Shown: positions 22,011-33,159 of the stretch, in pieces
How the letters are laid out: each line of letters begins with the position of its first letter
Numbering within the stretch: the first letter of the stretch is position 1
Origin: Onthophagus taurus
Lineage: Eukaryota > Arthropoda > Insecta > Coleoptera > Scarabaeidae
Direction of reading: 5' to 3'
Assembly: GCF_036711975.1 (NCBI RefSeq)
Contig: NW_027248939.1
Location: 62,001 to 126,000 of the forward strand
Length of the DNA: 64,000 nt
Notes under the pieces: model-generated
The model's input: only the letters and a program-made list of their open reading frames with translations
What the model was told of the DNA's origin: nothing
Database searches by the model: none
Made by a program: the position numbers and the translations under genes

Positions 22011-22134
22011 AAACGCTCCCAAGTGGTGACAAAAGAAGTTCATATTTGAAATAAAATTTTAGCACCACTACTTGTTTGATCGACTGTAAATATTCGAATC
22101 TGTGTCTGGCGAGTGAATCTAACTTCAGCCACAT

Positions 22135-22569
22135 AGGGTCGGAATCCTTCACTTTAGAAAAAAAGTTCTTAATTTTTAACGGGTAATATTCAACAAGTCT
22201 TCTATCTTCAGGTAAGTATACTTTTAAGAGATTAATTAATTTTTTAGAAAGACCATCAATTTTCATAATTTTACTATACTTTGTAGGTTGCACCGAAACA
22301 GCATCAAAAATACTAGGAGCCACACCAACATCACTCAGGGTGGAACTGGAAAGCAGAACCTTATTGATAATCTTCAAAGGAAAACCATTATTGATAAAAA
22401 CTTTCTTAAGTTTAGCAAGAGCTTCAGTTTGAAATTTAGTATTGCAAATTTTCAGAATTCTGTTTTTCATTCCCACCAAACTATTGATCTTACACACAAA
22501 AAAAAGATTGGTCAAATCAACCATATATATATCTTCAAAAATGTTTAATTCTTTGAATGAACTGAACAC
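22135..22569 (-). pseudogene. Penelope-like element, RT-endonuclease linker part (upstream of split)
   Basis: The minus strand has ILKICNTKFQTEALAKLKKV and FINNGFPLKIINKVL, the segment between the RT and GIY-YIG domains of Penelope proteins. The first 25 or so residues of the open frame (22490-22569) do not look like Penelope and may be flank. The RT core is not present upstream. Confidence 0.7.
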
Positions 22570-22936
22570 TTACTTCAACACTTATTGGTTAATATGAGTA
22601 AACTTGAAAGGTTTACTTGACCGGATATTATACTCAAAACAAAGCTTTGTTTTAATGAAACTTGTATTCAATTTAATTAATCGGTAGAGTCAACAGGAAT
22701 AAAAATAAATATATTTGAAGTAAACAAGAATTTTACTCCAATGGAGTAAATTATGTTTGAACGGACGATATAAATATATTTGAGGTAATAATATATTTTT
22801 TCTTACGTTGATACTATACGTGAATTCGTTTTGAAGACGTGAATCCCCCTTTTCAGACTTGTTTTGACAACTTACAATAACCAAACACCCTAAATTTCTC
22901 TATTTTTACTTAGTTTATGTTATTTTATCGTCATTA
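22570..22936. other. Spacer with small palindromes
   Basis: No gene was seen. It contains TTTACTCCAATGGAGTAAA near 22731 and AGTAAAC/GTTTACT repeats near 22593. Related motifs lie at 35896-35955, so a small repeat family may be shared by both Penelope fragments. Confidence 0.4.
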
Positions 22937-23445
22937 CGTATGGTACACGATAACATACATTGGTATTCAGATCATAGCGATCATGGAGTTTACCGTTACG
23001 ATATGGCACTTATAGTAAACGCATTTATTAATGACGCAGTTTTTTCACTAGACACGTTAAATTCCAGAATAAAGTATTACACTTACCACAGTTTAGAAAA
23101 GAATATTCCCCCAATTATTACAAAAGAACATTTGAAGAAAGGCTGTATAATTATGTCTGCTGCAGAAATGCTAAACCTTGTACGAAATTTTAGATTTATA
23201 ATAGGCGATGTAATCCCAGAGAATCATAAAGTGTGGATATTTTAATTAAAATTGTTAGACATTAATGATATTATAACAGCTACTACAATACGAAACGATG
23301 AAGTTGATCTATTAAAATCATTAATAGAGGAACATCATTCTTTATACATAAGTCTATTTAACACTAATTTAAAGCCAAAACATCACATATTACTACATTA
23401 TCCAAAAATAATTGCAAAAGTTGGACCTGTATCCAACATATCATA

Positions 23446-24195
23446 CAGTGTGTCCCAGGATAGATGTTACAAGAGGTATAATGACTGAAAAATTTATTTT
23501 GAGGCTAAGGAATTAAGCCCTGCTTGGTGTGAAGAGAATTTTAAGAATATTTTCATATTTTGAAAACAAAGGCGGCCTTGACAATGAATCGAAAACTATT
23601 TTTAGTTTAGGTAAAGTAATCTTTTTGATCATGATACGGAAAAATTTTATTAAGAAAAGTTGTTCAAAATGAGAAATTATAGTCTTATACAATATTTCAG
23701 AAGGATCTATCTACTTTGGTTGAACCATCACATTTTAGTTTAAATAACAAATATTGTATAATATTTGAAATTTGAACTAAAACTGAGGGAAAATACAATT
23801 TATTTGTGAATATTTGCGACTACTTAAATCATTTTTTTTTTCATGGCATTTTTCATTGCTTTTTTTTTTCTTCACTCTGATCTATTTATAATCTAAAATA
23901 TGGTGGTTTAATCAATGTAGGTAGATCTTTCTGAAATTTTGCATAGTTGCATAATTTTTCATTCTGAACAACTTTTCTTAATGATATTTTGCCGTATCAT
24001 GAACAAAAAACCTTACTTTACCAGAACTCAAAATAGTTTTCGCTTCAGTATCAAGGCCGAGGTGATTTACAAAATATGAAAATATACTTATAATTCTCTC
24101 CACACTAAGCAGGGCTTAATTCCTCAGCCTTAAAATAAAATTCAAAAATTTTTAAATCATTATACCTCTTGTAACATCTATCCTGGGACACACTG
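23446..24195. mobile_element. Mariner/Tc1-type MITE (750 bp)
   Basis: It has long inverted ends starting CAGTGTGTCCCAGGATAG, with the complement at 24195, flanked by TA at 23444-23445 and 24196-24197. There is no coding capacity. It interrupts part 1 and part 2 of the orphan gene. Confidence 0.85.
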
Positions 24196-24974
24196 TATAT
24201 GAGGTTCGAGGCTAAACATAAAGATTTAAAAACTGTAGCATATAACATAAGATCACGGAAGAACTTACCATACAGTTTAGCTTTACCCCAGTAAACAAGA
24301 AACATCTGTTTTCAATTTTAACGTACAATGAATTAAATGAAACATTTTACAACTACGTTTCATATACGTGACAAATACGATTGTTACGAAACGTATCTAA
24401 AGATATGTATCAAATACATTTCAGTAGGAATATTTATGAAATATCATTAAAATATGTAGCAGAAACATTTCATTTGAAATATTTCTCTACAAATGTGTCT
24501 GAAACATGTCTGAATATCTTCATCAGCGCCTGTGAATGTATGCTCATGTTCCAGGACGCGGTGACTCATCAGCGTCTTGTCACGACTTGTTCTATTGTGT
24601 GTTTTGTTCTGTTCAGTTCGTTCAGTTCTGTTCTCAGTTCCTTCGAATCGTTTTCTATATATCTGTTCTGTGGCTCGAGTATTGGTTTAGAATGGCGCAG
24701 GTAAGTTTCGTATAAGTTTTTTTATATATCACCACTAGGTTTAGTTATTTTTAAATTTATCTAAAAACATTCTTGTTTAAAATGGTGACTTAAATCTTGT
24801 GATTGAATTTAACCGAAGAATATTATATTGACATAAAGTTATTCCTTAACCAACGCGATGTATTCGCTGCGACGGCGATTGTTACGCTTGATAATGTTGT
24901 CGCCAAGTCGACACGGCAGCAAATGAACATGCACAAACGTGCTCAAACCAACTTTTTCAACTGTCAGGTGACAA

Positions 24975-26990
24975 CATTGAGGTCTTATATATAATCTAGA
25001 GTGCGTATGCTATTGTCCCCACCACGCCAAAAATGAAGCCCAAAAAGTCGCCATGTTGGATGTACCAATTTAGCGGGAAATTCGAAATTCTTATAGATAC
25101 TTATGCAAGAATTTACATTATTATAAACTGGAAAGACAGAAAATAATAACCAAAATAAAACACATTAATTTTTTATTGATAAATAATTATTAATTATATA
25201 ATATTTTAACAGAACTTAATAATTTTTAACATAAACTAAGAAGAAAATATTACCATCTGCTTATAGATAATTGTTAGTTTATTTTAAAAGAACTGAACAT
25301 TCCTTAATAATAAATTTTACTTGAACTTCAATTGTTAATTTCAAATCAAGTAACCAGAAACATTTTATGGACTGTTGTAAATAATCTTCCAACCTACCAA
25401 ATTATAAAAATATATGTGAAACAAGAAGAATTCGAAAACCTACAACAAAAATAAAACTTTAATAAGAATAACAACATAGAAAAATAAAAAATATTACTCA
25501 TAAGCCTTAGATGACAAAAAATTAAGCGTTAATGCAAATGTCCTTAAATCCGCATCAAACTTTTTTTTAATAGTATAATCATTCTTTTTTTGCAAGGCAC
25601 ATCTAGAAAGAAGACTATCTAAAACATCTACAAAATATGAAATTATACAAGAATATTTTAATAGAAAAATAGAACAAGTCACCTGAAAAGGAATGTTCTA
25701 AAATATTTTCTGCTATTGACGAAATTTTACCACTTAGTTTCAAGTTATTTAATAGTGCTTTGCCATTACAGATTTTCTTTTTCTGATGCCTCAAATTTTG
25801 CTGAAGCAAATGAATTTTCTTCTTGTAAAAAACAATTTTTTTTCTTAACATCTGTACTTCTTTATATAATTTTTCATCATTAATGCAGTAGGTATGGTCT
25901 AAAGCGACTCTTCGCCTTTTTTCTGAAACCTAAATCGTGCACTTGTGACTATATGGTTATTGTGTGTAGATCTAAATAACTTTCTTACATCAGGTTCGTT
26001 ATCGAATGACAGCTTAAGATTCCGCTTTAATCGGAATCTGTTACTTTTAACCCTAGAACTTTTAGGTGTATGCCAATTGCCCTATATAATAACAAGTTAT
26101 TAAAGATGTGTGAAACATATTAGATTATGCTCAACATGCTGCAGAGTATACTTACACAAATGTACACATATTCACATAAATACAGGTTAAAAATAATTGA
26201 TCTACTTACGTTCAAGCTAAAGCATTGCTAAGTACTTATTTAACTACCTACTTAATGTATATTAATCACATTAAAATACCTACACACTTTATTGTCAAGT
26301 GTCTGTTCTTGATTATAAATTAAAATTTATTCTTTTTTAAAGTAAACTAAAATAAATTCTTAAAATAAATAACATAAAATATATTCTTGTTGGATTAGAT
26401 TTCAAGGTGTATTCAAACAATTCTTCACTAACCTGTATTTTTGTCGGTACACAACCTAATTTTACTCGAACATTAGGCCCCGACTTGTCCAAACTCTCAT
26501 TATTAAAATGATCACTACAAATAAAAATAGTCTTTACAGTGCGCTTTACATTCCCTTCCAAAACTTCTATCCTTTTTCTCTTCAAAATCGCATCGTCTGG
26601 AATTCTAAATAAATAAAAACAGAATTATTTACAAGGTTATTTACATTCCGAAAGTAGCAACTTACTGGTGAAACGTAATATTTTTGTTTTTATACGAATT
26701 TTTACAAGTGATAACACTACATGTTCGTCCCATGTTTACTAAAATTTGTCCTAAAAAACACAATAACACGAACCAAACACAACACTGGAAAATAACGATG
26801 TATCCAAATACGAAACCGTATACGAAACTACGAAAGTGACGTTTATGAGAATTTTGAGGTTATAATTTTAGGGACAAGAGAGATTTGAAACTATAGCTAA
26901 GTTCAGGTCGGTACATCCAACATGTCCGACTTTCTGATTACCCCCACCACCACCACATACGCACTCTAGATTATATATAAGACCTCAATG
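24975..26990 (-). mobile_element. P-superfamily element with THAP exons (2016 bp)
   Basis: The inverted ends are CATTGAGGTCTTATATATAA and extend about 35 bp to GAGTGCGTATG. The 8-bp target duplication GGTGACAA is perfect at 24967-24974 and 26991-26998. An 8-bp duplication, ends starting CA and an encoded THAP domain fit the P superfamily. A 690-bp internally deleted relative is at 58328-59017. Confidence 0.85.
25684..26733 (-). pseudogene. THAP-domain N-terminus of a P-like transposase
   Basis: Exon 1 (26733-26666) starts MGRTCSVITCKN and ends with a GTAAGT donor. Exon 2 (26604-26433) reads QIPDDAILKRKRIEVLEG, then FICSDHF and KLGCVPTKIQ. Together these give the C-x4-C ... C-x2-H zinc-binding THAP fold, which binds the transposon ends. 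A third exon, from about 25927, reads SEKRRRVALDHTYC and continues into a Lys-rich coiled-coil-like segment. The catalytic RNase H-like part was not found, so this copy is presumably a truncated, possibly repressor-like derivative. Confidence 0.72.
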
Positions 26991-27140
26991 GGTGACAACG
27001 ACAAAAACCGTGGGTGTAGCGATACTTTCGCGTCGGTCTGGGTATGTTCATTTGCCGGGGCTCCGTGTTGACCTGGCGACAACGTCATGCGAAACAATCG
27101 CCGTTACATAAATAAATCTCGTTGGTTAAGGAGGAGTTTA

Positions 27141-28080
27141 AAACTTTTTCCATGACCGAATTCTAATTTAAACATACATTTTAGTGGCAGTTAGGAAGAG
27201 CTTCCATTTAACTGATAAAAAATATGAAGTGGTAGTAAGCAATTGGTTACGACAAGCGAATTTACGTTATAATAGGCGAAATAAGGAAACCGCAGATGAG
27301 ATAATAAAGAATATTGTTATTTTCTTTTAGTATTCTTTCTTTCGTTTACTCGTCGCAATACTGAAAACGTAGTGCAAGATTTTGTGTTGCCATTTCTCCA
27401 TATATGTATATTTTATGTAGTTTTGTACTTTTATGTTTTAGTTTTATGTAGGTATATATAAAAAGAAGTAAAAATAATTAAAAATACCACTAATATGATC
27501 TAAATTTAACTTTATATTTAAATGACCTACATAAATTATTGGAATGTTTATGTTTAATTTGTTTACAAATAAGAATTTTGTTTTAGTTACCATTTTAATA
27601 TATTTTGTATACATATTTACTAAATATAGTTAATGCATACCTACTCTTATACTTACTTTATATGTCATAATCAATGAGAAAACAGAATAGTAGAAATTAT
27701 TGACTGATAATTTTGAAATTTGGTACAGTAGGCGGTAAGTAACAAGTATCGTACCATATCGTACTTCTATTATTATTTTTCCTACCTTAAGGTATGATTT
27801 TGTTGCAGCGTCCACCGTCTGCGCCCTGGGTGGTATGCTCAGAAATGCTTCCTCAGCATATGCATATCTTTTGAGGAAGCATGTATTTGAGGAGCATCTT
27901 GTCCAGGATGCAGACGCTACACCTCGAAATTAGATCTTTACATACATATGTACATCCCTAAAACGTCAACGAAACCTTTCAGAAATTATTTTTAAATGTT
28001 TATGATACATACTATTAATGTAATGTAAATGTAAACAAAACATTACAGAAATAATTCAAAACCATTAATGAAACATTTTA
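27141..28080. other. Interior of the CCCAGTAAACAA element, non-coding
   Basis: It is AT-rich with no open frame of note. A short palindrome-like stretch with AGAAATGCTTCCTCAGC lies near 27840. Confidence 0.4.
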
Positions 28081-28576
28081 GTAGTGTACCGTAATTGTCA
28101 GCTGTATGTTGCAGAAACGTTTCAATAGAAACGTTTCAATAAAACATAAAAAGGGTCGGACATTAGCAGTTTCAGACACGTTTCATCTATGTTTCAGAAA
28201 TATGTCGAAGAAACGTTTCATGTTTCAATAATATGTATCAGAAATGTTTCTGAAACGCAAATTTGTTTACTGGGACGTCATCAATTAAAAGTTTCGTATA
28301 GACTTGCATCTGAAAAAGGTTTTCATAAGTGTGTTTCCTTTGGGCCAGTTTCTCATAGTAATATAATCAAAAACAGCATTGTTCAAAACTCAATTTTAAA
28401 TTTATCGCAGTTTTATTGTGTAGCTTGGATTCAAATTAATAATATTCAGTATAATCAAAATAGTATATTACTTTACAATTCCGATGGATTCATACCAGAA
28501 TTTTGTAAATTAAATCATGTTTTTATTGATATTTCGGACGATAACATTATTTATTTTCTTTGTAGCACTATGAATG

Positions 28577-28830
28577 TGGGAATGGAATCGGAAAGTGTCG
28601 GCTGTCGTCGGTTGAGGAGTGGACGAGAGATAGGCCTGTGAGTCAGTCGGTCGCTGCTAAGAGAAGAAGACGTGCGCGCTTAACAGAAAACACGTTCGTG
28701 AATCGATATATAACTAATATCAGAGACCATAACTGTTGAAATGCATAAAACAAGTTCATAGTTACAAAAGACACTACCTGGATTTGTTTTGTTTTTATTC
28801 TTTTTTAATAACATTATAATTATAGTTACT
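28577..28830 (+). repeat. 5' LTR of Gypsy element
   Basis: It begins TGGGAATGGAATCGG and ends ATTATAGTTACT. The matching copy is at 33095-33348. Confidence 0.85.
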
Positions 28831-28912
28831 GACCGTAATAACTGACGGTGACCGTAATAATCGCAAGAGATAACGAGAATTTAGCGGATTTAATTTTGAC
28901 GACGAAGGCGCT

Positions 28913-29899
28913 ATGAAAGAGAAAATCGATCTTGCAAAGAACACTCTCACGCTGGGTGAACTAAATTCGATCTGTCAGGTTCTGAAAATCGATAACGACG
29001 CGAACGATAAAGAAGAATTAATCGGGATGCTCTGTAATAAGCTAACAAATCTGAAACTTTTGAAATGCGGAAGCGGCGCAACAAACGACGACGATGAAAG
29101 AGTACCGCTAACACAGAAAGACGACAAGAGTGAAGAGGCCGAAGATTTAGTAAATAACGACGAAGAAGAGCATGAAAGTGATGACGACGTGGCAGATTTT
29201 TCAGCTAGTCGAAATAGCGGCAAAACAAACCAGAAGAAGACTGTACCAAAGTTCGTTTTGACGTTCAAAGACGTAGAAGACACCGTAAGTGTTTTTGACG
29301 GAAGTGACACTTGTTCGGTGGACAAATGGATGACGGAATTTGAAGAGACCGCCACATTGATGGGTTGGAATGACGTGGAGATGCTAATTTATGCGAAAAG
29401 ACTATTAAAAGGCGAAGCTCTGTTATTTATAAAGTCGGAAAAAGGAATCTCAAATTGGAACTCCTTTAAGACTAAACTGCAGGGAGAATTTAGGAAAACA
29501 ATTAACACAGCAGCGTTACACAAAATGTTATCGGCTAGAAAAAGGAAGAAAGAAGAGACTCTACAACAGTACTTATTGAAAATGAGAGAAATAGCAGCAC
29601 AAGGAAGTATCGAAGAGGACGCTCTCATCGAATACGTAATTGACGGCATCGTAGATGACGAAATCAATAAAGCGATCCTATACGGAACACATTCCTTAAA
29701 AGAATTTAAAGAGAAATTGAAGCTTTACGAGAAAATGAAAGGTAAACAGACAAAGGGAAATGATGATGGAAATTATAAGAGCAGCAAACTGAGGAAGCAG
29801 GATAACAAAAGAGAAGAGCGGTGTTTTAACTGTGGAAAGATAGGGCACGTTTCCCAGAACTGCCGCAATAGAGAAAGGTATGAAATGTTTCTCATGTAA
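28913..29899 (+). CDS. Gypsy Gag protein
   Basis: The frame of 328 residues has an acidic N-terminus, a capsid-like retrotransposon Gag domain around residues 115-250 (for example FDGSDTCSVDKWMTEFEE) and one CCHC knuckle, CFNCGKIGHVSQNC, near 305. The stop comes directly after this knuckle. The second knuckle is encoded by the next frame, so the natural Gag probably extended further and a one-base change truncated it. Confidence 0.85.
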   Translation: MKEKIDLAKNTLTLGELNSICQVLKIDNDANDKEELIGMLCNKLTNLKLLKCGSGATNDDDERVPLTQKDDKSEEAEDLVNNDEEEHESDDDVADFSASRNSGKTNQKKTVPKFVLTFKDVEDTVSVFDGSDTCSVDKWMTEFEETATLMGWNDVEMLIYAKRLLKGEALLFIKSEKGISNWNSFKTKLQGEFRKTINTAALHKMLSARKRKKEETLQQYLLKMREIAAQGSIEEDALIEYVIDGIVDDEINKAILYGTHSLKEFKEKLKLYEKMKGKQTKGNDDGNYKSSKLRKQDNKREERCFNCGKIGHVSQNCRNRERYEMFLM

Positions 29900-32768
29900 T
29901 GGATTCGGACATACTGCCAGAGACTGCAAGAATGGAACAAAGAGGACAGGTGAGAAACAAGAAGAGACAAAAAGGTCGTATGTAATTCATGAAACCAAAC
30001 AACAATTACCAGGATATAAACAAATCAGATTAAACGACCACGTAATTCAAGCATTCATTGACACTGGAAGCGATTTAAATTTGTTAAAGGCCAGTAGTTA
30101 TATTAGAATAGGAGCGCCTAAATTCCAAGAAAATACTATAACACTAAAAGGAATAGGAGACAACTCAGTCAAAACCTTGGGAAGATTCAATGGTCGAATT
30201 GTTGTGGATGAATGCGATTTTAGAACAGCTATACATATAGTACCTGACGACGCGATACCCATGGAATTAATTGTTGGAAAACCTATTTTGGAAAATGTTA
30301 CATTGATGATTAACTCGGATGAAATCGAAGTGAGCAGTCGAGGAACACCGGTCGAAATCCAAAAGCACTCAGAGGAAAATGACATATTTCTCATAGATGT
30401 ACAAGACTCACCTTTAGATGTAGGAGCGCAAGCATATTACGAAGATGTAGCGAATATGATTGCAAAATATAAGCCGAAAGAAGTCATTACACCACCGTCA
30501 GACATACAGGTAAAGATTATCCTTCAAGACGACATACCGGTGTACCAGCCTCCAAGAAGACTATCAATTCCAGAAAAATACGAAGTCGAAAAACAGATCG
30601 AGGAATGGCTCAACACTGGTAAAATAAGACCAAGCACTTCAGATTATGCTAGTCCGATTGTCTTAGCCAAGAAAGAAGACGGAAGTACTCGAATTTGCAT
30701 TGACTTCAGAAAGCTAAACCGAAAGATTATTAAAGACCGCTATCCACTTCCCGTGATCGAAGACGTTATTGACCAACTAACAGGATCAAGAATATTTACG
30801 ACTTTGGACCTGAAAAATGGATTTTTTCACGTACCAGTCGCAGAAGATAGTATAAAATATACCTCGTTCGTAACTCCGAGTGGACAGTTTGAATTCTTGC
30901 GCATGCCGTTTGGGTTATGTAATTCGCCAGCAGTATTTCAACCATATGTCAATAATGTTTTCAGGGAGTTAATGAGAAAGGGAATAGTTATTATGTACAT
31001 GGATGACATTATAATACCAGCGGAAGATGTCGAAGAAGCAATAAAAAGACTAGAAGAAGTTCTGGAAACAGTAAAGAAGTTTGGATTAGATTTCAAGAGG
31101 CAGAAATGTCAGTTTTTAAAGACTAAAGTGGAATATCTAGGACACGAAATAGAAAACGGAAGAGTGAAGCCTAACAAGCAGAAAGTAGCGGCCGTTGTAA
31201 ATTTTCCAAAACCAGCTACAATGAAAAAGGTTCAGAGTTTCCTGGGATTGGCAGGCTATTTCCGAAAGTACATCAAAGACTACGCTTTGATTGCGAAACC
31301 ATTAAGTGATCTTCTGAAAGGAAAAAAGAAATTTTCATTTGGACCGGAAGAGGAAGTTGCATTTAGAAAACTAAAGGAGATTTTAAGTACAGAACCAATA
31401 TTGAAAATCTTTGATCATATCAAGGAAACTGAACTGCATGTAGACGCAAGCCAAGACGGATTCGGGGCAGTGTTATTGCAAAAGTGTCAAGAAGACGGAA
31501 GATTATATCCTGTTTACTACTGGAGTAGAAAGACAAATGATGCCCAGAAGAAATATCACAGCTATGAATTGGAGGTGCTGGCTGTCATAGAAGCTTTAAA
31601 GAGGTTCCGTGTGTATCTGCTGGGCATACACTTCAAAATCTTAACTGATTGTGCAGCATTTGCAGCTACAATGAACAAAAAAGACCTGTGCACCAGAGTC
31701 GCTAGATCGGCTTTATTGCTCGAAGAATTTAACTATACCATTCAACATAGGCCAGGAAATCAAATGAAGCATTGTGACGCACTGAGTCGGAACCCAATAA
31801 CAATGATAATACAAACAGAATTTCTAGAGCGATTGAAAAGGGCTCAACTACAGGACGAACATCTTAAGGCAATTACGAAAATATTGGAAACTCAACCTTA
31901 TGGGGATTATGAACTAAAAAATGGCATCTTGTATAAGAACAAAAATGGATGTGAACTACTAGTTGTCCCTACGATAATGCAACACCAAGTAATACGAAGT
32001 GCACATGACAATGGTCATTTCGCAGTGAAGAAAACAAAAGACTTGATCGAACGAGAATATTATATCGACAACCTAGAGGAGAAGATTCGAAAGGTAATTA
32101 TGAACTGTGTACCATGTATACTTACCGAGAGGAAGATGGGTAAACAAGAAGGATACTTGAATTCAATAGAAAAGGGCGATGCTCCATTGCAGGCCTATCA
32201 TATAGACCATTTAGGTCCTATGACAAAGACAGGAAAAGGATATCAATATTTATTTGTAGTCATTGATTCTTTCACAAAATTCGTTTGGATACACCCAACA
32301 AAAACGACAGCAACAAAAGAAGTTCTTGAAAAACTAGAAAAGCAAAAAGAAATTTTTGGAAGTCCCAGGATGATTATTTCGGACAGTGGAGCTGCGTTTA
32401 CCTCAAGGGATTTCAAAGACTATTGTGTTGACGAGAAAATAAAACATGTGAAAATCACAACTGGCGTACCACGAGGAAATGGACAGGTTGAGAGTGTCAA
32501 TAGAGTAATCACACCAACGTTAACCAAATTATGCATCGACCAACCTGAAAATTGGTTTCGACATGTTAGAAAGCTGCAAGAGATCCTCAATAGTACATAT
32601 CACCGGAGTATTGGTCGAACCCCATTTGAATTACTTTTTGGAGTAGAAATGAAGAGAAAAGACCAAATAAAGTTGAAAGAGATGGTAGAAGAAGAAATCA
32701 TAAACTCATTTGTGAAAGAGAGACAACACATGCAAAGCGAAAGAGCAAATGAAAAAAGTTCAAGATGA
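29880..32768 (+). CDS. Gypsy Pol protein (protease, RT, RNase H, integrase)
   Basis: The frame lies +1 to gag and overlaps it by 20 bases. It opens with the second knuckle CFSCNGFGHTARDC. An aspartic protease (IDTGSDLNLL, near residue 60) follows, then RT with YMDD near 371, RNase H from about 530, an H2C2 integrase zinc region near 705-750 and an integrase core with Asp near 773, SDSGAAF near 833 and Glu in GQVESVN near 868. It ends early at 32768; the integrase C-terminal part continues in the +1 frame at 32749-33159. All catalytic residues checked are present, so only the two frame changes damage it. Confidence 0.88.
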   Translation: MKCFSCNGFGHTARDCKNGTKRTGEKQEETKRSYVIHETKQQLPGYKQIRLNDHVIQAFIDTGSDLNLLKASSYIRIGAPKFQENTITLKGIGDNSVKTLGRFNGRIVVDECDFRTAIHIVPDDAIPMELIVGKPILENVTLMINSDEIEVSSRGTPVEIQKHSEENDIFLIDVQDSPLDVGAQAYYEDVANMIAKYKPKEVITPPSDIQVKIILQDDIPVYQPPRRLSIPEKYEVEKQIEEWLNTGKIRPSTSDYASPIVLAKKEDGSTRICIDFRKLNRKIIKDRYPLPVIEDVIDQLTGSRIFTTLDLKNGFFHVPVAEDSIKYTSFVTPSGQFEFLRMPFGLCNSPAVFQPYVNNVFRELMRKGIVIMYMDDIIIPAEDVEEAIKRLEEVLETVKKFGLDFKRQKCQFLKTKVEYLGHEIENGRVKPNKQKVAAVVNFPKPATMKKVQSFLGLAGYFRKYIKDYALIAKPLSDLLKGKKKFSFGPEEEVAFRKLKEILSTEPILKIFDHIKETELHVDASQDGFGAVLLQKCQEDGRLYPVYYWSRKTNDAQKKYHSYELEVLAVIEALKRFRVYLLGIHFKILTDCAAFAATMNKKDLCTRVARSALLLEEFNYTIQHRPGNQMKHCDALSRNPITMIIQTEFLERLKRAQLQDEHLKAITKILETQPYGDYELKNGILYKNKNGCELLVVPTIMQHQVIRSAHDNGHFAVKKTKDLIEREYYIDNLEEKIRKVIMNCVPCILTERKMGKQEGYLNSIEKGDAPLQAYHIDHLGPMTKTGKGYQYLFVVIDSFTKFVWIHPTKTTATKEVLEKLEKQKEIFGSPRMIISDSGAAFTSRDFKDYCVDEKIKHVKITTGVPRGNGQVESVNRVITPTLTKLCIDQPENWFRHVRKLQEILNSTYHRSIGRTPFELLFGVEMKRKDQIKLKEMVEEEIINSFVKERQHMQSERANEKSSR

Positions 32769-33159
32769 AAATATGAAAACCTATAATAAGAAACGAAAAC
32801 TAGCAAGGAACTATGAAGAAGGAGAATGGGTGGCCATCAAGAGGACACAATTCCAGAATACGTCAAAGTTACTGCCAAAGTTCCTAGGTCCTTATCGTGT
32901 CGTTAAGAAGATAGGTCCAGACCGGTATGAAGTAGACAGGATTGGAGATCATGCAGGACCACGGAAGACTACTACGAGTGTAGACAACATGAAACCTTGG
33001 GTCAGTATCAATCCGGATGAAGACGCATTTGGAGAAAATGACAGTCCAGATGAAGATACATTCGAGGCGAATGTCAGTCAGGATGGACGAGATGTGGGAA
33101 TGGAATCGGGAAGTGTCGGCTGTCGTCGGTTGAGGAGTAGACGAGAGATAGGCCTGTGA
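32749..33159 (+). pseudogene. Gypsy integrase C-terminal part, frameshifted
   Basis: It reads KKVQDENMKTYNKKRKLARN and KFLGPYRVVKKIGPDRYEV, the chromatin-interacting tail usual at the end of Ty3/Gypsy integrases. It overlaps the end of the pol frame by 20 bases in the +1 frame, and the last residues run into the 3' LTR. A one-base indel near 32720-32750 is the simplest explanation. Confidence 0.75.

Larger units (their letters stand above)
19434..22134. mobile_element. Foldback (Mutator-like) transposon with Ulp1/PHD cargo (2701 bp)
   Basis: The element has very long inverted arms (19434-20115 and 21130-22134) that begin with matching unique sequence and continue as inverted tandem repeats of about 162 bp. 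The 9-bp target duplication AGGGTCGGA is perfect at 19425-19433 and 22135-22143. Long repeat-filled arms and a 9-bp duplication match the foldback/MULE group. The centre holds a protease-like pseudogene and no transposase, so it was presumably moved in trans. Confidence 0.88.
24828..27140. repeat. Diverged inverted repeat flanking the P-like insertion
   Basis: The arm at 24828-24966 (CCTTAACCAACG, GGCGATTGTT, GTTGTCGCC) is matched in reverse complement by 27000-27140 (CGTTGGTTAAGG, AACAATCGCC, GGCGACAAC). The arms are clearly diverged. The P-like element sits in the loop. Confidence 0.6.
24297..28274. mobile_element. Unclassified DNA transposon with CCCAGTAAACAA ends (about 4 kb with nested insert)
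   Basis: The ends are CCCAGTAAACAAG and, inverted, ATTTGTTTACTGGG. They are flanked by the dinucleotide AC (24295-24296 and 28275-28276), and removing the element with one AC restores the orphan reading frame. Both subterminal regions (24310-24530 and 28080-28262) are dense in GAAAC/GTTTC words, such as GAAACGTTTCAATAG. An imperfect palindrome and a P-like element sit inside. No transposase was found, so the superfamily is open. Confidence 0.7.

Noticed and set aside
24105..24305. Minus-strand 66-residue frame
   Set aside because: It is the shadow of orphan-gene part 2 on the plus strand joined to the mariner MITE end.
28189..28641. A 150-residue gene at the Gypsy 5' LTR
   Set aside because: It joins part of the orphan gene to LTR sequence; the frame across the LTR is fortuitous.
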